From an uncultured Allorhizobium sp. (GTDB lineage: Bacteria; Pseudomonadota; Alphaproteobacteria; Rhizobiales; Rhizobiaceae), in contig OY288189.1 in assembly GCA_958439205.1 (NCBI GenBank), positions 1,751,001 through 1,815,000 on the forward strand: 64,000 bases of DNA, given 5' to 3'. Below the pieces are notes generated by a model. That model saw only the letters and a list, made by a program, of their open reading frames with translations, was not told the origin of the DNA and did no database searches. Shown piece by piece: positions 30,062 through 39,785 of the stretch (position 1 is the first letter of the stretch; each line of letters opens with the position of its first letter). A program made the translations under genes and the position numbers.

Positions 30062-31273
30062 TCAGTTGCGGAGAGCATCGAGCAGGACGCGCGACGGTTG
30101 GCCGTCTGTAGCCATGCCGAGGCGCTGCTGGATGGCCGTGATCGCCGCCTTCGAGCCGGAGCCGAAATTGCCGTCGATCTTGCCGTCGTAATAGCCGAGC
30201 GCCTGCATGCGGCTCTGCAACTCGAACTTCTCCTTGATGTCGAGCGAACCATCGGGACGGGGCCAACGCTGCTTCATGCCGCCGTAACCGGCGATCTCGT
30301 CGGCGAGCAGTCCAACGCCAAGCGCGTAGCTGTCGGCCGCGTTGTAGCGCTTGATGACGAAGAAGTTCTTGGTCATCAGGAAGCCCGGTCCGTTCGCGCC
30401 GCCCAGCATCTTGAGTTCGGCCCGTTCGGCACCGTTCTTGAAGCCCTTGCCGGTCGGACGGGCAAAGCCGAGCGCCTGCCACTGAGCGAGCGTCTTTGTC
30501 TGGCCTGCGAACTTGTTGCCACCACGCGGGACGACGATTTCGTAGCCCCAGGTGCGGCCGGTCTGCCAGTCGTTCTTGGCCAGCAGGTTCGCGGCCGTTG
30601 CCAGAGCATCCGGGATCGAGTGCCAGATGTCCTTGCTGCCATTGCCGTCGGCGTCGATGCCGTAAAGCAGGTAGCTCGACGGAATGAACTGGGTGTGACC
30701 CATGGCGCCGGCCCAGGAGCCCATCAGATTGTCATTGGACACGTCGCCGTTCTGCAGCATCTTCAGCGCCGAAATCAGCTGGGTGCGTGCATATTTCGCC
30801 CGCTTCTTGTCGGCATAGGCGAGGGTTGCCAGCGAACGCGGCACATTGTGCAGGCGGTCCGGACGCTCAAGGGCTGCGCCGTAGTTGGATTCCATCGACC
30901 AGATGGCAAGCAGGACATGCTTGTCGACGCCGAAGTGGTTTTCCAGTGCCGTCAGCAGGCGGCCATGCTTGGAGAGCATCTCTTGGCCGATCTTGACGGT
31001 ATAGGGGTTCACGCGGCTGTCGAGGTAGTCCCAGATCTGGGACTTGAATTCGGGCTGGTAAGCCGCTTTCTCGAGCACGAACTGGTCTGGTTCGCTCACA
31101 CCCTTGAAGGCCTGGCGATAGGTCCGCTCGGTGATGCCGGCCTTGGCGGCCGTTGGATAGAAGTCTCGGATCCACTTCTGGAAACCGGCGTCTGCAAAGG
31201 CATCCAGCGGGATGAGCGCCGTCGATAGCGTCAAGGCGATCGCGCCGAGCAGGCTGGGGCGGTGTCTTTTCAT
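30062..31273 (-). CDS. Lytic murein transglycosylase with peptidoglycan-binding domain
   Basis: A 403-residue periplasmic enzyme of the MltB type that cleaves glycan strands to anhydromuropeptides. A signal peptide (about 1-28, ending AFA) precedes the SLT_2 domain, with the catalytic glutamate in WSMESNYG and AMGHTQFIPSSYL. A C-terminal PG-binding domain (about 330-400) contains LQSRMQALGYYDGKIDGNFG. The second ATG at 31273 is chosen because GGAG lies six bases upstream. No lipobox is seen, so it is probably soluble. Confidence 0.92.
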   Translation of the reverse strand: MKRHRPSLLGAIALTLSTALIPLDAFADAGFQKWIRDFYPTAAKAGITERTYRQAFKGVSEPDQFVLEKAAYQPEFKSQIWDYLDSRVNPYTVKIGQEMLSKHGRLLTALENHFGVDKHVLLAIWSMESNYGAALERPDRLHNVPRSLATLAYADKKRAKYARTQLISALKMLQNGDVSNDNLMGSWAGAMGHTQFIPSSYLLYGIDADGNGSKDIWHSIPDALATAANLLAKNDWQTGRTWGYEIVVPRGGNKFAGQTKTLAQWQALGFARPTGKGFKNGAERAELKMLGGANGPGFLMTKNFFVIKRYNAADSYALGVGLLADEIAGYGGMKQRWPRPDGSLDIKEKFELQSRMQALGYYDGKIDGNFGSGSKAAITAIQQRLGMATDGQPSRVLLDALRN

Positions 31274-31467
31274 GGGCATCTCCCGTGCATTCTCGTGTTG
31301 GCAGCCGGAACAAGGCTGTTCACCACAGGTTAATGCTGTTCAGTCAACAAACCCTTTACCACGTTGTCCGCCCAAGCTTAGTCTTTGCCAATTTGAAGCA
31401 ATTGTATGTTACTGGCCGTGACCGCGTGATGAAGGCGTTAATCGATTATATCCTCGAGGAGGGATGA

Positions 31468-32355
31468 GTGGTTCAGTCTAAAAAGCTCCGGAAAGCCGTG
31501 TTTCCCGTTGCCGGTCTCGGCACCCGTTTTCTGCCCGCCACCAAGGCCGTGCCGAAAGAAATGCTGACAGTCGTCGACAAGCCGGTCATCCAGTATGTGG
31601 TTGACGAGGCCATCGAGGCTGGCATCGAGCATTTCGTGTTCGTTACAGGCCGCGGCAAGGCGGTCATCGAGGATTATTTCGACATCCAGTTCGAGCTTGA
31701 GCAGACGCTGAAAGCCCGCAACAAGAACGCCGAACTGTCGCTGCTCGATTCGTTGCAGCCGACTGCAGGCCAGACCAGCTTCACGCGCCAACAGGAGCCG
31801 CTGGGTCTCGGACACGCCGTATGGTGCGCCCGTGACATCGTGGGGCACGAACCCTTCGCCCTTCTTCTGCCTGACATGATTATGCGCGGAGAGAAGGCCT
31901 GCCTCAAGGGCATGGTCGAACTTTATGAAAAGACCGGTGGCAATATCGTGGCCGTCGAGGAATGCGCGCCCGAACAGGCCCACAAGTATGGCATCGTCGG
32001 CGTCGGCGAGACGCTCGAAGGTGGCTTCAAGATCACCCAGATGGTTGAGAAGCCGGCCAAGGGAACTGCGCCCTCCAACTTCTTCATCAACGGTCGCTAC
32101 ATCCTGCAGCCGGAGATCTTCGAGATCCTGTCGACCCAGGAACGTGGTGCCGGCAACGAGATCCAGCTCACCGACGGCATGCTGAAGCTCGCGCAGGCGC
32201 AAGATTTCGCCGGTTACCACTTCAAGGGCGAGACCTTCGACTGCGGCGCCAAGGATGGCTTCATCCTCGCCAATGTCGCCTTCGCCATCGAGCGTGCCGA
32301 CATCCGTCCGGCCATTGAAGATCAGCTCAAGGCACTGCTTGCAGCGTTGAAGTGA
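31468..32355 (+). CDS. galU: UTP-glucose-1-phosphate uridylyltransferase
   Basis: A 295-residue enzyme making UDP-glucose for exopolysaccharide, cyclic glucan and lipopolysaccharide (GalU/ExoN). Signatures: [47 protein letters not shown] and [16 protein letters not shown] start with GAGGAGG eight bases upstream; an ATG four bases earlier is out of frame. The 194 bases before it, shared with the divergent transglycosylase, show no certain promoter. Confidence 0.95.
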   Translation: MVQSKKLRKAVFPVAGLGTRFLPATKAVPKEMLTVVDKPVIQYVVDEAIEAGIEHFVFVTGRGKAVIEDYFDIQFELEQTLKARNKNAELSLLDSLQPTAGQTSFTRQQEPLGLGHAVWCARDIVGHEPFALLLPDMIMRGEKACLKGMVELYEKTGGNIVAVEECAPEQAHKYGIVGVGETLEGGFKITQMVEKPAKGTAPSNFFINGRYILQPEIFEILSTQERGAGNEIQLTDGMLKLAQAQDFAGYHFKGETFDCGAKDGFILANVAFAIERADIRPAIEDQLKALLAALK

Positions 32356-32363
32356 CTTGCATT

Positions 32364-32396
32364 CCTGACCGCCGGGCTCAGCGCTTGGCGGTCAGG
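32364..32396. terminator. Hairpin between converging galU and beta-barrel genes
   Basis: CCTGACCGCC (32364-32373) pairs perfectly with GGCGGTCAGG (32387-32396). It overlaps the last codons of the minus-strand gene and lacks a T-run. It may act as a two-way weak terminator or mRNA 3' stabiliser. Confidence 0.35.
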
Positions 32397-33922
32397 CCTA
32401 CCAGCGCCGTCAGGCTGTCATTGTCGCTGCCGGTCTTGTAGTTCGTCCGCTCGTAGTTCAGATCCGCCGTCGCATCGAGATAGCGGTTGACCTTCCAGGT
32501 CAGGCCTGCGCCGGCGAGATAGGCGGTCGTATCACTGGACGCCGCGTCCCCATCATAATTCGTGAAGGTCGTACCACCGGTCAGGCGGGCGACGAGGTTC
32601 GTGCGGAGGTCATGCGCAAGCTGCGCCGTCACGCGATGGATGGTGGCGCCGTTGACGCCTGCTGTCGTTGACGGGTCAATGCTGGTGTCGAGGGTCACGT
32701 CGATGCTGGTGCCCTCGCGCGGTGACCAGAAGATGTTGCCGTCCACGGTCAGTGCGGAGAGTTCTTCCAGGCGCGCGTCTTCGTATTTCTGGTGTTCGTA
32801 GCCGACCGCGATTTCGCCGCGCAGCTTTTCGCCGAGATCCACGGCAACCCCGGTTTTCGCACCATAGAGATCGGCAGAACGGCGGTATCCAGCCGAATCC
32901 TCGGCATCGTCATAGTCGATCTTGCCGATCGTGCCTTCGATGAATGGAATGAGAGCCGGCGAGAGTTCGTAGCCGATGCGGGTGCTCAAGGCGTAGCGGT
33001 TGCGGTTTCGATCGCTCCGCTCCAGCGTCGAGCCGTCCGAGAGTTCGGCATCGGAGTATTGGTAGCGGGTGATGTCAGCGGCGATGGAGCCGCGGATTAG
33101 CCCAAAGTCGCGTTCGATCGAAGCACCGGCGCCATATTCATTCACGCCGGACTGGACCCGCGCGCCCGATACCGCGTTCGGATCATCCGTGTCTTCGCGG
33201 CTGAAGCTGTAAGAGCCGGACAAGGTGGCGATGGTGTCGTCGGCAAGGTCGAGGCGCAGGCGTGCGTCGATGTCGGCCTGCGGCTTGTCGGTGCCGTCGC
33301 CCGACAGCGTTTCCTGCCAGGCACCTTCGGCGCCCACGGACAATTCATGGCGCGACCAGTCGGAGGTGATCGTGCCCTTGAGGCCGGTTTCCGAGAAGAT
33401 CCTGTCTTCCTTCACGCCGCCGCTCTTTTCCGTTTCACTGCCCAGCTTCTGGCTGATCGAGGGTCGCAGGATGAGCGTGCCGAGGCGGATGCCGCTGTTC
33501 TCTTCGGAATCGAGTTCGCGGCTGATGCGGTCGGCTGTGGGGTTGTCGAGGCGGGTCTCGCGGAGGTTCTGGCGCCCCAGGCTTTCGTCGACCGGGATGG
33601 CGTCGGTGTCGGCGAGCGGCTCCAGGGTCTGGGTGGCGGGAACGACAGAGCCGGTCGCCAGTGGATCGGCTGCTGCCGAGGGGGAGGCCCCGACGTCCGT
33701 CAATGCAGATGCGCCATTGGCCGCGGTGGTTCCGGCGGTGGTCTGCCCTGCCGCCGGCAGGAGGGAGACGGAAGAGGCGGTCGCTGACGCTGTCGTCGTT
33801 TGGGTCTGTTGTGCTGCCAGCAGGGACGGATGCGCGAGCACGGACAAAGCCAGCACGCTTGCAAAAGCGCGCAGCCCGAGGCGGCCTGTGCCGCGCGTGT
33901 CCTGATTTTCGATTGAATTCAT
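32378..33922 (-). CDS. Outer-membrane beta-barrel protein (BBP2-like)
   Basis: A 514-residue exported protein with a signal region (about 15-37, LGLRAFASVLALSVLAHP), an Ala/Thr-rich periplasmic segment to about 110, and then a C-terminal barrel. The barrel part has alternating strands with aromatic girdle residues (RYQYSDAEL, RNRYALSTRIGYELSP, AVGYEHQKYED) and ends in LTALVGLTAKR. This suits the putative beta-barrel porin 2 family of rhizobia. A start at ATG 33922 is chosen because it precedes the signal sequence. The substrate, if any, is unknown. Confidence 0.78.
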   Translation of the reverse strand: MNSIENQDTRGTGRLGLRAFASVLALSVLAHPSLLAAQQTQTTTASATASSVSLLPAAGQTTAGTTAANGASALTDVGASPSAAADPLATGSVVPATQTLEPLADTDAIPVDESLGRQNLRETRLDNPTADRISRELDSEENSGIRLGTLILRPSISQKLGSETEKSGGVKEDRIFSETGLKGTITSDWSRHELSVGAEGAWQETLSGDGTDKPQADIDARLRLDLADDTIATLSGSYSFSREDTDDPNAVSGARVQSGVNEYGAGASIERDFGLIRGSIAADITRYQYSDAELSDGSTLERSDRNRNRYALSTRIGYELSPALIPFIEGTIGKIDYDDAEDSAGYRRSADLYGAKTGVAVDLGEKLRGEIAVGYEHQKYEDARLEELSALTVDGNIFWSPREGTSIDVTLDTSIDPSTTAGVNGATIHRVTAQLAHDLRTNLVARLTGGTTFTNYDGDAASSDTTAYLAGAGLTWKVNRYLDATADLNYERTNYKTGSDNDSLTALVGLTAKR

Positions 33923-34077
33923 CCCTGCGCCCGGCAATCTACAATGCTTACCCAAACGTAAAGCCTGATGGTTAATGTTTGGTTTCGACGCCCTCGCGTG
34001 GACTCCCTCCAGGTCGTCAGCAGCCCGCCGCATCGCTCAAGAATTTACACCAGCCCTCAAACGCAGTATGGGACGGC

Positions 34078-35073
34078 ATGATCAAGCGCGCAGTCAATCT
34101 CGTCGAAGCCAGTGCCACCGAATCCGCTCTCCGGGTCATCTCAACCGAGCGCGAAGGATTGCGGGTTCTCGAGGAGGCGCTGGCGGGTCCGCTCGCCGCG
34201 CCCTTCTGTAATGCCGTGAAGACCATCGGCGATATCGGCGGCCGGGTCATCGTCACCGGCGTCGGCAAGAGTGGCCATATCGGCTCGAAGATTGCGGCGA
34301 CCTTCGCCTCGACCGGTACGCCTGCATTCTTCGTGCATCCCTCGGAAGCCAATCACGGCGATCTGGGCATGATTGCGCAGGACGACGCGATCCTTGCCAT
34401 TTCCTGGGGTGGCGAAACCGCGGAGTTGCAGGGCATTCTCGCCTTCTCCCGCCGCTTCTCGATCCCGCTGATTGCAATCACCGCCGGCGAGAACTCGACG
34501 CTCGCGCGCAATGCCGATGTTGTGCTGCTGATGCCGAAGGTTCAGGAAGCCTGCCCGCATGGGCTGGCACCAACGACGTCTGCCGTTCTGCAGCTGGCGA
34601 TCGGCGATGCGATTGCGATCGCTCTACTCGAAGCGCGGGGTTTCTCGCCTTCGGATTTCCGCACCTTCCATCCGGGCGGCAAGCTGGGTGCGGCACTCAC
34701 CCATGTGCGCGACATCATGCATACCGGCGACCGCGTGCCGCTCGTTCCGCTCGGCACGTCAATGCCGGAGGCGGTGAAGACGCTGTCGCACAAGCATTTC
34801 GGCTGTGTTGGCATTACAGATGAGGCCGGCCAACTCTGCGGCATCGTCACCGAAGGCGACATGGCACGCAATCTCGCCCGCGATCTCTCGATCCTCAACG
34901 TCGAGGACGTGATGACCCGCAATCCCAAGGTGATCAAGGGCGATGCGCTGGCGACGACTGCCGCCGCCATGATCAACAAGCATGGGATCGGCGCGCTGAT
35001 TGTGGTCGATGAAGACAATGCGCCTATCGGGCTCATTCACTTCCACGACCTGCTCAGGATCGGCGTGGCCTGA
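34078..35073 (+). CDS. kdsD: Arabinose-5-phosphate isomerase (KpsF/GutQ family)
   Basis: A 331-residue enzyme converting ribulose-5-phosphate to arabinose-5-phosphate, the precursor of Kdo in lipopolysaccharide or capsule. A SIS domain (about 35-180) carries VTGVGKSGHIGSKIAATFAS and HPSEANHGDLGM, and the phosphate-binding GGETAEL. Two CBS domains follow (about 200-330), the second with DVMTRNPKVIKGD. ATG 34078 follows GGGACGGC; an in-frame upstream ATG at 33979 adds a poorly conserved lead. It converges with the nfeD-like gene only seven bases away. Confidence 0.9.
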   Translation: MIKRAVNLVEASATESALRVISTEREGLRVLEEALAGPLAAPFCNAVKTIGDIGGRVIVTGVGKSGHIGSKIAATFASTGTPAFFVHPSEANHGDLGMIAQDDAILAISWGGETAELQGILAFSRRFSIPLIAITAGENSTLARNADVVLLMPKVQEACPHGLAPTTSAVLQLAIGDAIAIALLEARGFSPSDFRTFHPGGKLGAALTHVRDIMHTGDRVPLVPLGTSMPEAVKTLSHKHFGCVGITDEAGQLCGIVTEGDMARNLARDLSILNVEDVMTRNPKVIKGDALATTAAAMINKHGIGALIVVDEDNAPIGLIHFHDLLRIGVA

Positions 35074-35080
35074 AGCAGGC

Positions 35081-35545
35081 TTACGCCTCTTCGACCACCA
35101 GATCGCGTCCGTTGCTGGAGACGATGCGTACACGAGCGCCACCCGGCAGGTCGGGGCCTGATACCAGCCAGAAGGTGTCGTCCAGGCGGACACGGCCACG
35201 GCCCTCGCGGATCGGTTCGGCGAGCACCGCCGTGCGACCGACAAGGCTTGCGCCCCGCTGGTTGAGGAGCGGTTCGTCGCTTTCGATTTCGAGGCTGGAA
35301 AAGTAGCGGCGGCCCGCCAGGGTGAAGATCACGGCACTGGCGGCGAAGACGAGCGACTGCACCTGCCATGTCCAGAAGCCGGCATCCCAGAGCAGCAGCG
35401 ATACTGCTCCGGTCAGGATTGCGCCGAGCCCGATCCAGACGAGGAAGACGCCGGGCATCACCAGTTCGGCCGCCAGAAGCAGCATGCCGAGCACCCACCA
35501 GCTCCAGGGGCCGAGTTCTGCGATGATGCGGCCGATCATGGCCAT
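35081..35545 (-). CDS. NfeD-like membrane protein
   Basis: A 154-residue protein with three closely spaced hydrophobic segments (about 12-65), including AAELVMPGVFLVWIGLGA, and a C-terminal OB-like domain (LVGRTAVLAEPIREGRGRV...). This is the short NfeD form that partners SPFH proteins. Its ATG overlaps the TGA of the upstream SPFH gene by one base (TGATG); an in-frame GTG three bases earlier is an alternative. The pair probably forms a membrane-microdomain or quality-control complex. Confidence 0.88.
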   Translation of the reverse strand: MAMIGRIIAELGPWSWWVLGMLLLAAELVMPGVFLVWIGLGAILTGAVSLLLWDAGFWTWQVQSLVFAASAVIFTLAGRRYFSSLEIESDEPLLNQRGASLVGRTAVLAEPIREGRGRVRLDDTFWLVSGPDLPGGARVRIVSSNGRDLVVEEA

Positions 35546-36546
35546 CACTCGCCGTTCGGGTTGAAGGAGGAGATCGGCGGTGTGGTGCGGACTGGCGTTG
35601 CCGGACGCGGCGGGGCAGGGCGCTTGTCCTCGCCGAAGACCTCGCGGGCAATGGCACCGATGCCGCCGAGCGAGCCGATCAGCGCGGTTGCTTCCATCGG
35701 CATCAGGACGATCTTGGAATTGTTGGCCGTGCCGATCGCGGTCATCGCCTCGGTGTATTTCTGGGCGACGAAGTAGTTGATGGCGTTGACGTCACCGGCG
35801 GCGATCGCTTCAGACACCAGGCGCGTTGCCTTGGCTTCGGCTTCGGCCAGACGTTCGCGGGCCTCTGCCTCGCGATAGGCGGCTTCCCGCTGGCCTTCAG
35901 CCTCGAGGATGGCAGACTGCTTGGCACCCTCGGCGCGCAGGATCTGCGCGTTGCGGAAGCCCTCGGCTTCGAGAACCTGGGCGCGCTTCTCGCGCTCTGC
36001 CTTCATCTGCCGGCCCATGGCATCGACCAGATCGGCGGGCGGCTGGATGTCCTTGATCTCGACGCGCGTGACTTTGATGCCCCAGGGACGGACGGCCTCG
36101 TCGACGACGCGCAGCAGGCGATCGTTGATCACCTCGCGGTTGGAGAGAAGTTCGTCGAGATCCATCGAGCCCATCACCGAACGGATATTGGTCATGGTGA
36201 GGTTCAGGATCGCGTTTTCGAGATTGGCCACTTGGTAGGCAGCTTCCGCGGCATTCAGTACCTGGTAGAAGGCCACGGCATCGGCCGAGACCGACGCGTT
36301 GTCCTTGGTGATCACCTCCTGGGTGGGTACGTCGAGGACCTGCTCCATGACGTTCATCTTGGCGCCGATACGCTCGAAAAAGGGGATGATCAGGTTGAGG
36401 CCCGGCTCGAGCGTGCGCGTGTAGCGGCCAAAACGCTCGATGGTGTAGCGATATCCCTGCGGCACCGTCTTGATACCGGCAAAAAGCACAAGGATGACGA
36501 GCACGACAAGTGCGATGACGACGATATCAGGACCGGTGATCGGCAT
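35545..36546 (-). CDS. SPFH/Band 7 (stomatin-like, QmcA type) protein
   Basis: A 333-residue protein with one N-terminal membrane anchor (about 6-24, [17 protein letters not shown]). The SPFH domain has [19 protein letters not shown] and [13 protein letters not shown] coiled-coil tail rich in Ala/Glu (about 180-245, [20 protein letters not shown]) and a Pro-rich C-terminus follow. GGAGGAATTC precedes ATG 36546. With the coupled NfeD gene it matches QmcA-NfeD pairs that organise or regulate membrane proteases. Confidence 0.9.
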   Translation of the reverse strand: MPITGPDIVVIALVVLVILVLFAGIKTVPQGYRYTIERFGRYTRTLEPGLNLIIPFFERIGAKMNVMEQVLDVPTQEVITKDNASVSADAVAFYQVLNAAEAAYQVANLENAILNLTMTNIRSVMGSMDLDELLSNREVINDRLLRVVDEAVRPWGIKVTRVEIKDIQPPADLVDAMGRQMKAEREKRAQVLEAEGFRNAQILRAEGAKQSAILEAEGQREAAYREAEARERLAEAEAKATRLVSEAIAAGDVNAINYFVAQKYTEAMTAIGTANNSKIVLMPMEATALIGSLGGIGAIAREVFGEDKRPAPPRPATPVRTTPPISSFNPNGE

Positions 36547-36683
36547 GAATTCCTCCAGCAATGACGCGAGAAACGATCGCGCCCCCATGCGCTAACATCG
36601 TGGGGTGACAGGGGAATTGCAAGGGTGAGTGATCACAGCCGGGGAAGGCAGAGGTCGATCATCACAGGATGGGGGCCTGCCTA

Positions 36684-36720
36684 AAAGCAGAAGGGCGGCG
36701 GGATTGATCCCGCCGCCCTT
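36684..36720 (-). terminator. Terminator after the chemoreceptor gene
   Basis: AAGGGCGGCGGG (36691-36702) pairs perfectly with CCCGCCGCCCTT (36709-36720) around ATTGAT. It stands 26 bases past the chemoreceptor stop. The minus-strand tail is CTGCTTTTAGG. Confidence 0.7.
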
Positions 36721-36746
36721 TTGTTCCTGTCGGATTTGGTCTGGTC

Positions 36747-38702
36747 TCAGAACTCTTCCCAGTTGTCCTGCGCGACGGCTGCGTTGCCGTGGCTGCGCGG
36801 GGCAGGGGCGGCGTGGCGGGCGGGCTCTGCCGCACGCGGTGCCGGAGTGCGATGGGCGGAAGGCTGCGCCATGGTGCGGGCAGTATCGCGCAGCGCCGAT
36901 GCCTGCGTTTGCTGCACGCCGTCGATGGTGAAGTGCGAGATCAGGTCACGCAGCTTGGCGGCTTCCGTTGCCAGGGCGCCGGAGGCAGCGTTGGATTCTT
37001 CCACCATCGCAGCGTTCTGCTGGGTCGTCTGGTCCATCGAGTTGACGGCGTGGTTGACTTCCGAAAGGCCGGTTGCCTGCTCCTTGGCGGAGATGGCGAT
37101 GGCATCCATGTGGGTGTTCATTTCGGTGATGAAGCCGCCGATCGTGCGAAGCGCCTCGCCGGTCTTGCGAACCAGGTCCACACCGCCTGCAACTTCCGTC
37201 GAGGAGTTCTGGATGAGCGCCTTGATCTCCTTCGCGGCATTGGCAGAGCGCTGCGCAAGTTCGCGAACTTCCTGGGCGACGACTGCAAAACCCTTGCCGG
37301 CTTCACCGGCGCGAGCCGCTTCGACGCCTGCATTGAGCGCGAGCAGGTTGGTCTGGAAGGCGATCTCGTCGATCACGCCGATGATGTTGGAGATCTGCTG
37401 CGAGGAGCCTTCGATGCGGCGCATCGCGTCTTCGGCCTTGGCAACAACGTCGGACGACTGGGTCGCGGAGGTGTTGGCCTGAGCCGCAACGGAGCGGGCT
37501 TCTTCGGTGCGCTTGGTCGAGTTGACGACGTTTGCGGTGATTTCCTCGACGGCGGCTGCCGTCTGTTCGAGGGCTGCGGCCTGCTGTTCGGTGCGCTTGG
37601 AGAGGTGATCGGTGCCGGAGGCAATCTCGCGGGTGCCGGTCTCCATGGTCGAAACGCTGTTGGTGATGCCGGCCATGGTCTGGTTCAGCTGGCGGACCGA
37701 CTGGTTGAAGTCGTGGCGCAGGGCCTCGAAATCGGCTGCAAAGGCTTCGTTGATCTGGAAGGCGAGGTCGCCGGCTGCGAGGCGCTTCAGGCCGGTAGCA
37801 AGGCCGGAGGTCGCGATCCGCAGACGCTCGGCTGCATCAGCCTCGGCACGCTGCTGGGTAGCGATACGCTCGGCTTCGGCGCGCTGGCGGTTGCCTTCGG
37901 CTTCCGATTCCAGACGCTTGTTGGCGATCGCTGCCTCGCGGAAGATCTGCATCGACGCTGCCATCTGGCCGATCTCGTCCTTGCCGCCCGACACGATCTC
38001 GACATTGAGGTCGCCGTTGGCGAGCCGGTCGGTCGCCGTTGCCAGCCTGGACAAGGGGCGCGAGACGAGGCGGTAGTTGAGGAAGCCCATCAGGGCTGCG
38101 ACCAGAGCGACCGTAATGGCCGCGGCCAGCGCGATGCTCTCGACCATCGCCAGTGCCGCACCTTGCTGCTGTTTGGCGGCGGCGCTGCGCGTTGCGAATT
38201 GCTGCATGACCGCCTGCAGGCTCTGCTGGGCCTGTTCAACCAGAGCTTCACCTCTGCCACCGACTTCAATGGCGCGCGCAAGGTCGACTGTGTCCGGAAC
38301 ACGCATCAGGTCGATCTGGCGCTGGACGATTTCTGTCTGCCACTGCGCCAATATTGCGAAGCTCGCCTGCAATGCGGGGAGTTCACCGGGTGCCTGCTCT
38401 CCGAACAGCTTCGTGAGATCAGTCACATCCTTGGCAATTTCATCGAGGCGCGCCTGGGTCGTTTCTGCGAAATCGCGGTTACCCGTCAGCAAGTAGGTCT
38501 TCAGCTTGAGGTCGGCGACATAGATGTCGTCGCTGAATTCCGCCACGGCCTCTGCCAGAGCCTGAATGTTGTCAGCTTCGATGACGAGCTGGTTCGCAAC
38601 AACAGTCCTGTTGTAGATGAAGATGGAACTCGCAATTGCGATCGTCGCCAGAAGGCTGAATGCGATCAAGCCCTTCGTGGTGACGGAAATATTGTTCAGC
38701 AT
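36747..38702 (-). CDS. Methyl-accepting chemotaxis protein
   Basis: A 651-residue chemoreceptor. The first membrane helix (about 11-30) and a second (about 185-207) enclose a periplasmic helical sensor. HAMP units follow ([20 protein letters not shown] and a second near residue 300). The signalling tip is [20 protein letters not shown]. The C-terminus ends NWEEF, close to the NWETF tether that recruits CheR/CheB. I chose ATG 38702; an in-frame TTG 18 bases upstream lacks a ribosome site. A secreted sensor-like protein is encoded just upstream and probably co-transcribed. The ligand is unknown. Confidence 0.93.
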   Translation of the reverse strand: MLNNISVTTKGLIAFSLLATIAIASSIFIYNRTVVANQLVIEADNIQALAEAVAEFSDDIYVADLKLKTYLLTGNRDFAETTQARLDEIAKDVTDLTKLFGEQAPGELPALQASFAILAQWQTEIVQRQIDLMRVPDTVDLARAIEVGGRGEALVEQAQQSLQAVMQQFATRSAAAKQQQGAALAMVESIALAAAITVALVAALMGFLNYRLVSRPLSRLATATDRLANGDLNVEIVSGGKDEIGQMAASMQIFREAAIANKRLESEAEGNRQRAEAERIATQQRAEADAAERLRIATSGLATGLKRLAAGDLAFQINEAFAADFEALRHDFNQSVRQLNQTMAGITNSVSTMETGTREIASGTDHLSKRTEQQAAALEQTAAAVEEITANVVNSTKRTEEARSVAAQANTSATQSSDVVAKAEDAMRRIEGSSQQISNIIGVIDEIAFQTNLLALNAGVEAARAGEAGKGFAVVAQEVRELAQRSANAAKEIKALIQNSSTEVAGGVDLVRKTGEALRTIGGFITEMNTHMDAIAISAKEQATGLSEVNHAVNSMDQTTQQNAAMVEESNAASGALATEAAKLRDLISHFTIDGVQQTQASALRDTARTMAQPSAHRTPAPRAAEPARHAAPAPRSHGNAAVAQDNWEEF

Positions 38703-38782
38703 GGCGCTCAGCAGCCTCAACGTTCAAAGTGATCAGCAGAAATTGGTCAAGCGAACGCCATCATGGCTCCGCAGCAGGCCGC

Positions 38783-39391
38783 TTAGGACGCGGCCAGCAG
38801 TCGTCTTTCAAGCTCAGTCAGGTTGATTTCGACGGTCACGGCGCCGATCTTCTTCTTGGAAGCGTCAAGCAGCGTGAAGCTGACCTGGTTGCGCCAGATC
38901 TTCGCCTCGTCGTCCCACTCGGCGGCGTCAACGAACATCGCATCGTCTGCCACGTCGAATGTCTTCTGGAACTTGTCCTCGTCACCCTGCCAGAAGTCGC
39001 TGGTTACAGAGCTCTGGCCGACGTTCAGGCCATTCTGGTCCATGACGAAGATTTCGGCATAGAGACCGAGCGACTTGCCCTGGATGCGGGCGAGGTAAAC
39101 GGACAAGGGGCTGGAGAGGGTTGCTGCGATCAGCGGCTTGTCTGCTGCCTCGCGCTCCGCCTTCCACTGGTTGTCGAGCGCATCGATCTGTTCCTGCGTC
39201 ATGTTCGTCAGGCGCTTGTTCTGGGCGTCGACCGATACCTGGACGATTTCGGCGTTGATGAAACCGCGCATCTCTTCGATCAGTGCCGGTGAAATGAGCT
39301 TGTTGACGTCCGGCTCCGGCGTTTGGGCATGGGCCGGCATGAACGACATCGCGACAAGGGCGGATGCCAGGGTCATACGGAAGTGATGCAT
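38783..39391 (-). CDS. Periplasmic PDC/Cache-like sensor protein
   Basis: A 202-residue exported protein with a signal peptide of about 22 residues (SFMPAHA cleavage). After a helical start it has the core LGLYAEIFVMDQNGLNVGQS and SDFWQGDEDKFQKTFD, which resembles PDC/Cache ligand-binding domains, but it has no membrane anchor or output domain. AAAGGAGAG precedes the ATG. It lies 80 bases upstream of the chemoreceptor on the same strand, so it may serve as its soluble binding partner. The family assignment is by pattern, not by search. Confidence 0.65.
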   Translation of the reverse strand: MHHFRMTLASALVAMSFMPAHAQTPEPDVNKLISPALIEEMRGFINAEIVQVSVDAQNKRLTNMTQEQIDALDNQWKAEREAADKPLIAATLSSPLSVYLARIQGKSLGLYAEIFVMDQNGLNVGQSSVTSDFWQGDEDKFQKTFDVADDAMFVDAAEWDDEAKIWRNQVSFTLLDASKKKIGAVTVEINLTELERRLLAAS

Positions 39392-39730
39392 GGGTGCTCT
39401 CCTTTGATGCCCTAATTCTAGGCATCATTATTAAACGGACCGTTAATATAAGAAATCGTTCCCGTAAAATTATATTTAAATCCAATGATTTATGCGGTTT
39501 CCCGCAATCTTTGAGGCGGAAACCCGACAGCCCGAGGTTGCCTCGGGAACGCGCAAGGAGGAGCGGATTGCTGCACTAACCAGATGAAAAAGAATGGCAA
39601 AACTTGCGCGGACCACGTTGCAACCTGGTACCCGCTTCATTTTATCGTGAGCGGTAAGACGTTCTGGTTGCATACATGCAGCCGCGCTGAAATGAGACGG
39701 CCTGCGGGTGAAATATGAGGGCCTGCTGAA
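39392..39730. other. Intergenic region between the PDC-like gene and hemH
   Basis: About 340 bases with no gene I can support. It contains a small hairpin CCCGAGG/CCTCGGG near 39531-39547 without a T-run, an AT-rich stretch (39420-39490) that probably holds the PDC-like/chemoreceptor promoter, and an imperfect dyad TAAACGGACCGTTAA around 39431-39445. Short frames on both strands lack ribosome sites or recognisable content. Confidence 0.4.
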
Positions 39731-39758
39731 ACGAAAACGGCCGCCTCGCGGCGGCCGT
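39731..39758 (-). terminator. Terminator after hemH
   Basis: ACGGCCGCC (39737-39745) and GGCGGCCGT (39750-39758) pair perfectly with a four-base loop, followed on the minus strand by TTTTCGTTTC. It is 27 bases past the hemH stop. Confidence 0.8.
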
Positions 39759-39785
39759 GTGTCAAAATCCATGGCTCAAGACGGT

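Noticed and set aside
36789..38732. A 647-codon plus-strand frame opposite the chemoreceptor.
   Set aside because: The chemoreceptor has all expected domains; the antisense frame is a codon-bias artefact.
39476..39772. A 98-codon minus-strand frame in the gap downstream of hemH.
   Set aside because: It reads through the hemH terminator, lacks a ribosome-binding site and has no recognisable content.
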